Assembly: GCA_900553255.1 (NCBI GenBank)
Contig: USCI01000055.1
Span: forward strand, 1-15,786
Source of the DNA: an uncultured Oscillospiraceae bacterium
GTDB lineage: Bacteria; Bacillota; Clostridia; Oscillospirales; Acutalibacteraceae
Reading direction: 5' to 3'
Length of the DNA stretch: 15,786 nucleotides
A model generated the notes under the pieces. It saw only the letters and a list, made by a program, of their open reading frames with translations. It did no database searches and had not been told where the DNA came from. Position 1 is the first letter of the stretch; the number at the start of each line of letters is the position of its first letter. Positions 1-6,290 of the stretch are shown piece after piece. The position numbers were made by a program, and so were the translations under genes.

Positions 1-90
1 AAAGGATTTCGCGTCCGGCGGGACGCGACCAAAGGCTTTGCCTTTGGAATCCACCACCTTTTGAAAAAGGCGGCCGAAAACTTTTTGTGC
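1..90. repeat. cluster of three short hairpins, probable intergenic repeat element (cut by window edge)
   Basis: Three inverted repeats lie almost end to end: CGCGTCC/GGACGCG (10-16 with 21-27), CCAAAGGC/GCCTTTGG with a 3-nt loop (29-36 with 40-47), and a weaker CCTTT/AAAGG (57-61 with 66-70). No coding sequence is supported here. Stacked small palindromes in a non-coding spacer are typical of dispersed intergenic repeats in GC-rich Clostridia, but copy number cannot be seen from one window, so the repeat call is an inference. The element may continue to the left of base 1. Confidence 0.4.
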
Positions 91-126
91 ACTATTTTTT
101 GCGAAACGACTTTCTTGACAGTCTGA

Positions 127-153
127 AATGCCCCCTGTGGCAACAGGGGCATT
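127..153 (-). terminator. putative transcription terminator of pgcA
   Basis: The arms at 127-138 and 143-153 form an 11-bp stem (AATGCCCC-TGT type) with one bulged C and a 4-nt loop. It lies 8 bases beyond the pgcA stop codon on the minus strand. The minus-strand U-tract is short (TTTC), so termination efficiency is uncertain. Position and stem stability are the main evidence. Confidence 0.6.
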
Positions 154-161
154 GGGATATT

Positions 162-1886
162 TTACGCCTTGAGCAGCGCCTTTGCCGCGGCGGTCAGCCG
201 CTCGGCCATCGCTTCGGCCGCCGCTTTGTCGGTGCCGGTGGCGGTGACGTACGCCTTGATTTTCGGCTCGGTGCCGGAGGGGCGCACGATCACGCCGGCG
301 CCGTCCTCCAGGCCGAAGACCAGCACGTTGGATTTCGGCAGGGTGAGCGCCGTTTCCGCCCCGGTGCGCATGTCCACGCTGCGGGAGGCCAGATAGTCGG
401 AGAACCGGACCACCGCCAGGCCGGCGATCTCCTGCGGGCGGTTTTCCCGCAGGGATTCCATCAGCTTCTGCATCGTCGCCATGCCCTCCGCGCCCTCGAA
501 CTCCGCGTTGATCAGGATATGGCGGAAAACGCCGAATTCGGCATACAGCTCATCGAGCACGTCGAGCAGGCTCTTGCCCTGCTTCTTGTAATACGCGGCC
601 ATCTCGCAGATGAGCATGGAGGCGTTCACGCCGTCCTTGTCCCGCACATAGGTGCCGGACAGGTAGCCGTAGCTCTCCTCGAAACCGAAGACGTAGCGCT
701 CCGGGTGTCCTTCCTTTTCGAGCAGGCTGATCTGCTCGCCGATATACTTGAAGCCGGTGAGCACCTCCCGCACCTCGCAGCCGAATTTTTCGGCGATGCG
801 CAGCACCAGGTCGGAGGTGACGATGGTCTTGACGGTGACCGGATGCGCGGGCAGGGTGCCCAGCTCGGTGCGGGTGGTCAGCACATAGTTGAGCAGCAGG
901 CAGCCCACCTCGTTGCCGGTCATCAGGGTATAGCCGCCGTCGTCGAGCACCGCGATGCCCACCCGGTCGCAGTCCGGGTCGGTGGCGAGCAGCAGATCCG
1001 GCTTCACCGTTTCCGCCAGCTTCAGCGCACACGCAAACGCCTGGCGGATTTCCGGGTTCGGGTACGGCGCGGTCGGGAAGTTCCCGTCCGGGTTCTCCTG
1101 CTCCGGCACCACCGAAAGCTCCGACACCCCGATGCGGCGCAGCATCTCCCGCACCGGCTTGTTTCCGGTGCCGTTGAGCGGGGTATACACCACCTTGAGC
1201 GGCACCTCGCGGCAGATGCCGGGGCGCAGCTGCTCGCCGGCGACACGCTGCAGGAAGTCCTCGAGCAGTTCCGGCCCGATCACCTTAATCCGGCCGTCGC
1301 GCACCGCTTCGCTGTAATCGGTGACCTTCACGCCGTCGAAGATTTCCACCTTGCGGATGTACGCCGTCACGGCGTTCGCGTCCGCGTCGGTCATCTGGCA
1401 GCCGTCCGCGCCGTAGCATTTATAGCCGTTGTATTTGGCGGGGTTATGGCTGGCGGTGATCATGATGCCCGCCTGGCAGTGCAGCGAGCGCACCGCAAAC
1501 GAAAGCACCGGCGTGGGCTCGAGCTCGTCGAAAATATGCACCTTTATCCCGTTGGCCGCGAGCACCCGCGCCGCCTCCCGCGCAAACAGCGGCGACTTGA
1601 TGCGCGAGTCGAACGAGATCGCCACGGCGCTGCCGCTGCCCCTGCCGTTGAGGTAGTCGGCAAGTCCCTGGGTGGCCTTGCGCACGGTATAGATATTCAT
1701 CCGGTTTTCCCCCGCGCCGATCACCCCGCGCAGTCCGCCGGTGCCGAAGGCCAGCTCGCGGTAAAACCGGTCGAGGATTTCCTCGTCCTTTCCGGCAATG
1801 CTTTTGAGCTCGTCGAGCAGGTCCGGGTCCTCGGTCGCCCGCTGCTTCCAGCGCGCGTAATTATCCATCATGGATTTGTCGCACAT
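162..1886 (-). CDS. pgcA: phospho-sugar mutase (alpha-phosphoglucomutase/phosphomannomutase)
   Basis: This 574-residue cytosolic enzyme of the alpha-D-phosphohexomutase family probably interconverts glucose 6-phosphate and glucose 1-phosphate. It would feed UDP-glucose, glycolipid, wall polymer or glycogen synthesis. All four family signatures are visible: the phosphoserine loop TASHNPAKYNGYK (Ser146), the Mg-binding DPDCDR (303-308), the sugar-specificity loop GFEESYGYLSG (401-411) and the phosphate-binding RPSGTEPK (535-542). The length matches Gram-positive PgcA (about 580) rather than the shorter 450-residue GlmM/ManB type. On the minus strand AAGGAAGGA lies 6 bases before the ATG at 1886, which fixes the start; a later in-frame ATG pair (residues 6-7) is less well placed. 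It is divergent from the zapA cluster and has its own promoter and terminator, so it is probably monocistronic. Glucose versus mannose preference cannot be read from sequence. Confidence 0.95.
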   Translation of the reverse strand: MCDKSMMDNYARWKQRATEDPDLLDELKSIAGKDEEILDRFYRELAFGTGGLRGVIGAGENRMNIYTVRKATQGLADYLNGRGSGSAVAISFDSRIKSPLFAREAARVLAANGIKVHIFDELEPTPVLSFAVRSLHCQAGIMITASHNPAKYNGYKCYGADGCQMTDADANAVTAYIRKVEIFDGVKVTDYSEAVRDGRIKVIGPELLEDFLQRVAGEQLRPGICREVPLKVVYTPLNGTGNKPVREMLRRIGVSELSVVPEQENPDGNFPTAPYPNPEIRQAFACALKLAETVKPDLLLATDPDCDRVGIAVLDDGGYTLMTGNEVGCLLLNYVLTTRTELGTLPAHPVTVKTIVTSDLVLRIAEKFGCEVREVLTGFKYIGEQISLLEKEGHPERYVFGFEESYGYLSGTYVRDKDGVNASMLICEMAAYYKKQGKSLLDVLDELYAEFGVFRHILINAEFEGAEGMATMQKLMESLRENRPQEIAGLAVVRFSDYLASRSVDMRTGAETALTLPKSNVLVFGLEDGAGVIVRPSGTEPKIKAYVTATGTDKAAAEAMAERLTAAAKALLKA

Positions 1887-1985
1887 TCAGAATCCTTCCT
1901 TTCGCTTCAGTCCGGGAGCCTTTCGGCGCCGCGGCTTGTCCGGCCGGACAGCCCCGCGTCCGCCCTTTCCTGATATTCCCTGTCT

Positions 1986-2015
1986 ATCATACACCAAATG
2001 CCCCCGGGATGGCAA
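1986..2015 (-). promoter_or_regulatory. probable sigma-A promoter of pgcA
   Basis: Read on the minus strand, TTGCCA (2010-2015) is separated by 18 bases from TATGAT (1986-1991). Each differs from consensus at one position. Transcription would start near 1980 and give a leader of about 95 bases before the pgcA ATG. The rest of the 1887-2214 spacer holds the zapA promoter, a hairpin at 2038-2080 and the zapA leader. Confidence 0.6.
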
Positions 2016-2037
2016 GGCGTATTCTGTCGGGATGCAA

Positions 2038-2087
2038 AGGGGAATTTCGCGAAATATCCGAAAATCTTTAGAATTCCCCTCTTTTTT
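2038..2087 (+). other. terminator-like hairpin with T-run upstream of the zapA promoter
   Basis: AGGGGAATT (2038-2046) pairs perfectly with AATTCCCCT (2072-2080), with a 25-base loop that itself contains the palindrome TTCGCGAA. A run of six T follows (2082-2087). The shape is that of an intrinsic terminator on the plus strand, but no plus-strand gene is seen before it. It may block readthrough into zapA from further left, or be fortuitous. Confidence 0.35.
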
Positions 2088-2117
2088 CTCGATGGGAAAT
2101 ACGGTATAATATACCGT
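2082..2117 (+). promoter_or_regulatory. probable zapA-cluster promoter with operator-like inverted repeat over the -10
   Basis: A perfect TATAAT (2105-2110) sits inside ACGGTAT-AAT-ATACCGT (2101-2117), a perfect 7+3+7 inverted repeat. The only -35 at 17-base spacing is a weak T-run (2082-2087). A strong -10, weak -35 and a palindrome over the -10 fit a regulated promoter, for example a dimeric repressor of GntR-like type. That regulator class is only a guess. The leader from about 2117 to 2214 can form small hairpins at 2121-2137, 2158-2175 and 2182-2194. Confidence 0.55.
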
Positions 2118-2214
2118 GAGACCGCTTGTTCAGCGGTTGGCAATCCTGTTTTTTCAGCCGGCGGCCAGCCGCCGGAGCACAGGCGGGTTCCGCCGGGGAA
2201 GGAGTTTTCAGCAT

Positions 2215-2559
2215 ATGGCTAACAAACAGGTGCGGGTCACCATCTGCGGCACGGGTTACACGCTGTCCACCGACGATGCGGAGGAATATGTCCTGAGGAT
2301 CGCCGATCAGGTGGAAAAATCCATGAAGACGATGATGAACGAAAACGACCGCATTTCCACGTTGATGGCCGCGGTGATCACCGCGCTCAACAACGCCGAC
2401 GACGCGGCGAAAGCGACCGTTTCGGCGGACAATCTGCGCGCGCAGATCAAGGATTTCATCGAGGAAAACGCCAAGCTGCGGCAGGAGGCGGACAGCGCGA
2501 ACCGCGAGTGTGAGCGCCTGCGCCGTGAGCTGATGGATATGCGCTCGTCCCGCTCATGA
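2215..2559 (+). CDS. zapA: cell division protein ZapA
   Basis: This 114-residue cytoplasmic protein should bind FtsZ and promote Z-ring bundling. The N-terminal half has the ZapA pattern: a short beta region (QVRVTICGTGYTLSTDD) followed by a helix beginning EEYVLRIADQVEKSM. The C-terminal half (about residues 65-112) is a charged heptad coiled coil (NLRAQIKDFIEENAKLRQE and onward), as expected for the dimer and tetramer stalk. The ATG at 2215 is preceded by AAGGAG (2199-2204) with 10-base spacing. The reading frame is open for 33 more codons upstream, but that stretch has no ribosome binding site and overlaps the promoter. The stop overlaps the next start (ATGA), so U32 translation is probably coupled to zapA. 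Confidence 0.9.
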   Translation: MANKQVRVTICGTGYTLSTDDAEEYVLRIADQVEKSMKTMMNENDRISTLMAAVITALNNADDAAKATVSADNLRAQIKDFIEENAKLRQEADSANRECERLRRELMDMRSSRS

Positions 2560-4655
2560 GCGGCGGAAACATCGAGATCCTCGCGCCGGCCGGCTCGCCC
2601 GAGGCGCTGACCGCTGCGGTGCGCTGCGGCGCGGATGCGGTGTATCTGGGTGTCGGGCGCTTCAATGCCCGGCGCGCGGCACACAATTTTGCGCCGGAGG
2701 ATATGCCGGAAACGGTGCGCTACTGCCATGCCCGCGGCACGGCGGTGCATCTCGCACTCAACACGCTGGTGCGGGAGGACGAAATGCGCGACGCGCTCGC
2801 CCTCGCGGAGCAGGCGTGCGCCTGGGGCGTCGATGCGCTGATTATACAGGACCGCGGCCTGGCGCGGCGGATTCATGCGGCGGCGCCGGATATGCCGCTG
2901 CATGCTTCCACCCAGCTGTCCTGCCACACCCCGTCCGGGGTGGAGGAGCTGCGGGATTACGGGTTCTCCCGGGTGGTGCTCGCGCGGGAGATGAGCCGGG
3001 AGGAGATCGCCGAATGCGTCGGCCTCGGCTGCGAAACCGAGGTGTTTGCCCACGGGGCGCTGTGCATGTGCGTATCCGGGCAGTGTCTGCTGTCCGCGAT
3101 GCTCGGCGGCCGCAGCGGCAACCGCGGCATGTGCGCGCAGCCCTGCCGGCTGCCGTTCGCGCCGGCGGGCGGCAGCCCGGCCGGAGACCGGACGGCGCTG
3201 AGCCTGAAGGATTTGTGTCTGCTGGACTATGTGGAGCAGCTGCGGGAAGCCGGTGTCGATTCCCTGAAAATCGAGGGACGGATGAAGCGGCCGGAATACG
3301 TGGCGGCTGCGGTGACCGCTTACCGCGCGGCCGCGGACGGGCAGCCGGCGGACCGGCAGCTGACAGAGGATCTGCAGGCGGTGTTTTCCCGGTCGGGCTT
3401 TACCGACGGCTACTACCGCGGCCGGCGGGACGCCGCGCTGTTCGGCAGCCGGCGGCGGGAGGACGTCACTGCGGCGACGGCGGAGGTGTTCAGCCGTCTG
3501 CACCGCCTGTACGACAGGGAAAATCCGCGGGTGCCGCTGGCGCTCATCTTTACGATGCGCGCCGGCGCGCCGGTGCGGCTGGAAGGGCGTTCGGGGGATA
3601 CCGCCGTACAAGCGGAGGGGCCTGTCCCCGAAGCGGCGGTGCACCGGCCGCTGTCCGTCCAGCGGGCGGCGGAGCAGCTGCGCAAGACCGGCGGCACGCC
3701 GTTTTTGCCGCCGGAGGTGGACTGCCGCATGGCGGACGGGCTTACGGTGCCGCTTTCGGCGCTCAATGCGCTGCGGCGGGAGGTGTGCGACCGGCTGCTG
3801 GACATGCGCGGTGAAACGGCGCCGGTGTCGTTTACGTATACGCAGGAGCCGCCGTGTGTATCCCGCGCACAGCGGTCGGATTCCCCCAAACTTGTGGCGC
3901 GGTTTGCCGATGCGGCGCAGTGCCCGGAGGACGGGGACATGGATGCGGCGGTCGTGCCGCTGGATACCCCGCCGGAGGTGCTGCGGCGGCTGTGTGCGCG
4001 GCGGCCGACGGGGGTGGAGATCCCCCGCGGACTGTTCGGGGCCGATGAGGCGGCGCGGCGGCTGCTCGCGGCGGCGAAGGACGCCGGTGCGGCATTCGCG
4101 CTGTGCGGCGGTGTCGGGGCGGTGCGGCTCGCCCGGGAGGCTTCGCTCCCGCCGGTGGGCGGTTTCGGGCTGAATGTGGCCAACCGCGATGCCCTGCGCG
4201 CGTATGCGGAGGAAGGGGCCGCGGCGGCGGTGCTGTCGATGGAGCTGACCTTTGCGCAGATGGCGTTTGCCGCGCGGGGGCAGGCGGCGATCCCGGCGGG
4301 GGCGCTGGTCTATGGGCATCAGCCGCTGATGCTGCTGCGGGCGTGCCCGCGCCGCGCGGCGGAGGGCTGTGCGGGCTGCGGCGACAGCCGGCCGCGGGCG
4401 ATGACCGACCGCCGCGGTGCGGTATTCCCGCTGGAATGCGGGCGCGACCGGCCGGGCGGCTGTGTGGAGCTGCTCAACGGCGACTGCCTGTTCTGGGCGG
4501 ACAGGCGCAATGAGCTGCCGCCGCTGGATTTCTGGCTGCTGCATTTCACCGGCGAGGATGCCGGGGAGGTACGCGAAACCCTGCGCGCCTACCGCAGCGG
4601 CGGCCGGCCGCCGGAACGGCTCACCCGGGGCTTGTACCGCCGCGGCGTGGAATAA
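2556..4655 (+). CDS. large U32-family protein (collagenase-like fold; probable RNA-hydroxylation type) with DUF3656-like C-terminal region
   Basis: This 699-residue cytosolic protein belongs to family U32. It opens with the TIM-barrel start EILAPAGSPEALTAAVRCGADAVYLG. The family signature follows: EVFAHGALCMCVSGQC with Cys170, Cys172 and Cys177, then RGMCAQPCR with Cys193 and Cys197, and later SLKIEGRMKRPEY. Although named peptidases, characterised members (RlhA, TrhP, UbiU/UbiV) act in rRNA or tRNA hydroxylation or quinone hydroxylation, and UbiU/UbiV bind a 4Fe-4S cluster through conserved Cys. The long form, with a second half ending in a YGHQPLM...CP...C..C...DRRG pattern (Cys597, Cys605, Cys608), resembles the RlhA-like large U32 group. 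An RNA-modification role is inferred; the substrate cannot be told. It starts inside the zapA stop codon (4-base overlap). Confidence 0.85.
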   Translation: MSGGNIEILAPAGSPEALTAAVRCGADAVYLGVGRFNARRAAHNFAPEDMPETVRYCHARGTAVHLALNTLVREDEMRDALALAEQACAWGVDALIIQDRGLARRIHAAAPDMPLHASTQLSCHTPSGVEELRDYGFSRVVLAREMSREEIAECVGLGCETEVFAHGALCMCVSGQCLLSAMLGGRSGNRGMCAQPCRLPFAPAGGSPAGDRTALSLKDLCLLDYVEQLREAGVDSLKIEGRMKRPEYVAAAVTAYRAAADGQPADRQLTEDLQAVFSRSGFTDGYYRGRRDAALFGSRRREDVTAATAEVFSRLHRLYDRENPRVPLALIFTMRAGAPVRLEGRSGDTAVQAEGPVPEAAVHRPLSVQRAAEQLRKTGGTPFLPPEVDCRMADGLTVPLSALNALRREVCDRLLDMRGETAPVSFTYTQEPPCVSRAQRSDSPKLVARFADAAQCPEDGDMDAAVVPLDTPPEVLRRLCARRPTGVEIPRGLFGADEAARRLLAAAKDAGAAFALCGGVGAVRLAREASLPPVGGFGLNVANRDALRAYAEEGAAAAVLSMELTFAQMAFAARGQAAIPAGALVYGHQPLMLLRACPRRAAEGCAGCGDSRPRAMTDRRGAVFPLECGRDRPGGCVELLNGDCLFWADRRNELPPLDFWLLHFTGEDAGEVRETLRAYRSGGRPPERLTRGLYRRGVE

Positions 4656-4692
4656 TACGGAAAAATTATCCGAACGATACAGAAGGGACGGC

Positions 4693-5142
4693 ATGGATTC
4701 TATGACAGTGAAATTTCAGAAGCTGCATGAGCAGGCCAGGATCCCGCAGCGCTCCACCGAGGGCAGCGCGGGGATGGATTTATGCGCACGCATCGACGAG
4801 CCGGTGACGGTGCCGGCCGGCGGCCGGGTGGGGATCCCCACCGGCATCGCGATGGGGCTGCCCGGCCCGGAGACGGTCGGACTGGTCTTCGCGCGCAGCG
4901 GTTTGGCGGTCAAGCACGGGCTGGCGCTCTCCAACGGCGTGGGGGTGATCGACAGCGACTATACCGGCGAAATCAGGGTGGGGCTGGTCAACCTGTCGGA
5001 CAAGGCCTACACCATCGAGCCGGGCGAGCGCATCGCACAGCTGGTGATTATGCCGGTGCTGCTGCCGGAGGTCGAGCTGGTGGAGGCCCTGGAGGAAACC
5101 GCGCGCGGAGCGGGCGGTTTTGGCTCTACCGGAAGAAAATAA
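4693..5142 (+). CDS. dut: deoxyuridine 5'-triphosphate nucleotidohydrolase (dUTPase)
   Basis: A 149-residue trimeric-type dUTPase, which hydrolyses dUTP to dUMP and pyrophosphate, keeping uracil out of DNA and supplying dTMP synthesis. All five motifs are present in order: GSAGMDL (24-30), ARSGLAVKHG (67-76), GVIDSDYTGEI (84-94, catalytic Asp87), GERIAQ (111-116) and the C-terminal RGAGGFGSTG (138-147). Motif 1 has Met where Tyr is common. AGAAGGGA (4681-4688) lies 4 bases before the ATG at 4693; a second in-frame ATG at 4702 is possible but more distant. The gene lies 37 bases after the U32 stop and 334 bases before maf, another house-cleaning nucleotide hydrolase, and is probably in the same transcript. 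Confidence 0.95.
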   Translation: MDSMTVKFQKLHEQARIPQRSTEGSAGMDLCARIDEPVTVPAGGRVGIPTGIAMGLPGPETVGLVFARSGLAVKHGLALSNGVGVIDSDYTGEIRVGLVNLSDKAYTIEPGERIAQLVIMPVLLPEVELVEALEETARGAGGFGSTGRK

Positions 5143-5187
5143 CAGTGGATGCAATTAACAACGGATAACTGAAAGGATTGTTTGGGG

Positions 5188-5439
5188 TTGAAGGCAAAAA
5201 ATACGCTGATCCTGGTTTTCCTGCTGCTTGCCGCGGTGGTGCTGTCGGCGCTGATCGGTACGCTGACCGAGGGGGTGGAGTTCCTGCGGTGGCTGACCTG
5301 GGGCGATTCGGTGGGGTTTGACACGGTCAATCTCGACCTCGCGATCATCAATGTCAGCTTTTCCTTTAAAATGCAGGTGAATGTCCTGCAGGTGGTGCTC
5401 ATCGGTGCGGCGCTGCTGCTGTATAAAAAGGTCCGCTGA
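5188..5439 (+). CDS. small membrane protein, DUF4321-like
   Basis: An 83-residue protein with two predicted membrane segments: residues about 5-24 (LILVFLLLAAVVLSALIG) and about 63-80 (VLQVVLIGAALLLYK). Between them is a soluble stretch containing FSFKMQVNVLQVV, a pattern I associate with DUF4321 proteins of Clostridia. The function is unknown. The start is TTG. The codon at 5188 gives a 10-base spacing from AAAGGA (5172-5177); TTG at 5182 (85 residues) has only 4 bases and is the alternative. Position between dut and maf suggests co-transcription, not function. The family name rests on memory of the pattern and should be treated as probable. Confidence 0.75.
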   Translation: MKAKNTLILVFLLLAAVVLSALIGTLTEGVEFLRWLTWGDSVGFDTVNLDLAIINVSFSFKMQVNVLQVVLIGAALLLYKKVR

Positions 5440-5476
5440 GAAACGGCGGCGGGGAGCGAAGGAGGACGTGGGGAAA

Positions 5477-6040
5477 ATGAACTGGATTTTGGCCTCCGCT
5501 TCGCCGCGGCGCCGGGAGATCTGCGAGCGGATGGGCGTGGCGGTGGAGGTTGTTCCGGCGGCCGGCGAGCCGCCGCTGGACCGGTCGCTGCCGCTGGAGG
5601 AAGCGGTGCGTCAGGTGGCGCGCGCCAAGGCGGAGGAGGTCGCCGCACGCTGTCCGGGGCGACGGGTGCTCGGCGCGGACACGGTGGTGGAAATCGACGG
5701 GCAGGTGCTCGGCAAGCCGCAGGACGAACGGCAGGCGGCCGCCATGCTGCGGCGGCTTTCGGGGCGCACCCACCGGGTGCTGACCGGCGTATGGGCGGCG
5801 GGGCCGGACTGCGGCTGCGGCTTTACGTCGGCGGCGCAGGTGGAATTTGAGCCGATGACCGACCGGGAGATCGCCGCGTATGTGGCGACCGGCGAGCCGA
5901 TGGATAAGGCGGGCGCCTACGGGATCCAGGGGCTTGGCATGCGTTTTGTCCGCGGGATTGTCGGGGATTATTACACGGTTATGGGGCTCCCGGGCGCGGC
6001 GCTGTGGCGATTTCTGCAGCAATTTCCGGAAAACGGATGA
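5477..6040 (+). CDS. maf: Maf family nucleoside triphosphate pyrophosphatase
   Basis: A 187-residue cytosolic house-cleaning enzyme of the Maf/YhdE group that hydrolyses non-canonical or pyrimidine nucleoside triphosphates (dTTP/UTP type) to monophosphates. It shows the nucleotide-binding ASASPRRREI (6-15), the catalytic GADTVVEIDGQVLGKPQD (66-83, Asp68) and the C-terminal signature TGEPMDKAGAYGIQG followed by VGDYYTVMGLP. A perfect AAGGAGG (5459-5465) lies 11 bases before the ATG at 5477. A GTG at 5468 is too close to it, and further upstream codons overlap the preceding gene. maf lies next to mreB in many Firmicutes and has been linked to septum control in Bacillus. It ends 36 bases before the -35 of the mreB promoter. 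Confidence 0.93.
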   Translation: MNWILASASPRRREICERMGVAVEVVPAAGEPPLDRSLPLEEAVRQVARAKAEEVAARCPGRRVLGADTVVEIDGQVLGKPQDERQAAAMLRRLSGRTHRVLTGVWAAGPDCGCGFTSAAQVEFEPMTDREIAAYVATGEPMDKAGAYGIQGLGMRFVRGIVGDYYTVMGLPGAALWRFLQQFPENG

Positions 6041-6057
6041 ATTCTGCGGGAATTCCG

Positions 6058-6105
6058 CTGTCAGGCAAATTTTTTATTGAGAATTTTTTCCTGACAGTAT
6101 ATAAT
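6058..6105 (+). promoter_or_regulatory. strong sigma-A promoter of the mre operon, flanked by an inverted repeat
   Basis: TTGAGA (6077-6082), a 17-base spacer and TATAAT (6100-6105) form a near-consensus promoter with start near 6112. A perfect 8-bp inverted repeat, CTGTCAGG (6058-6065) and CCTGACAG (6090-6097), encloses the -35 box. It could be an operator or a hairpin at the 3' end of the maf transcript. No clean U-tract follows its right arm. Confidence 0.75.
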
Positions 6106-6111
6106 ATAAGG

Positions 6112-6290
6112 ACTGGCGGCCAAATATAGTAAGGAATAGGGCTGTGGGCCGGCAGGATCAGGAAATGAACAAAGGGCGACGTGTTGTCCGCGGTGCGCGG
6201 CAGGCTTACGGCCGGCAAGGCGGCGGACAGCGGCTCAAAGCGCCAGAATACACGCGGGGTGACCGCGATCCGGAAAGGAAGTCAAAGCTT
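6112..6290 (+). other. long structured 5' leader of mreB with in-frame upstream codons
   Basis: About 180 bases separate the predicted transcript start from the mreB ATG. TGTCCGC (6185-6191) pairs with GCGGACA (6223-6229) around an inner CCGCG/CGCGG hairpin. The frame of mreB is open back to a GTG at 6144, which has AAGGAA 7 bases upstream. The 49 extra codons are rich in Arg, Gly and Gln and are absent from normal MreB, so I read this as untranslated leader or leader peptide rather than part of MreB. Confidence 0.4.

Noticed and set aside
87..1973. 628-codon plus-strand open frame opposite pgcA
   Set aside because: The minus-strand frame contains every phosphohexomutase motif; the plus-strand product is low-complexity with no recognisable domain.
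2307..4694. 795-codon open frame on the minus strand
   Set aside because: It lies antisense to zapA and the U32 gene, has no family motif or ribosome binding site, and is rich in Arg, Pro, His and Ala, as expected for a shadow of GC-rich coding sequence.
5143..5187. AT-rich spacer resembling the one after mreB (7302-7340), possible short repeat
   Set aside because: Both contain TTAA, AACG/ACGG and ATAA strings but do not align well; too short to claim a repeat.
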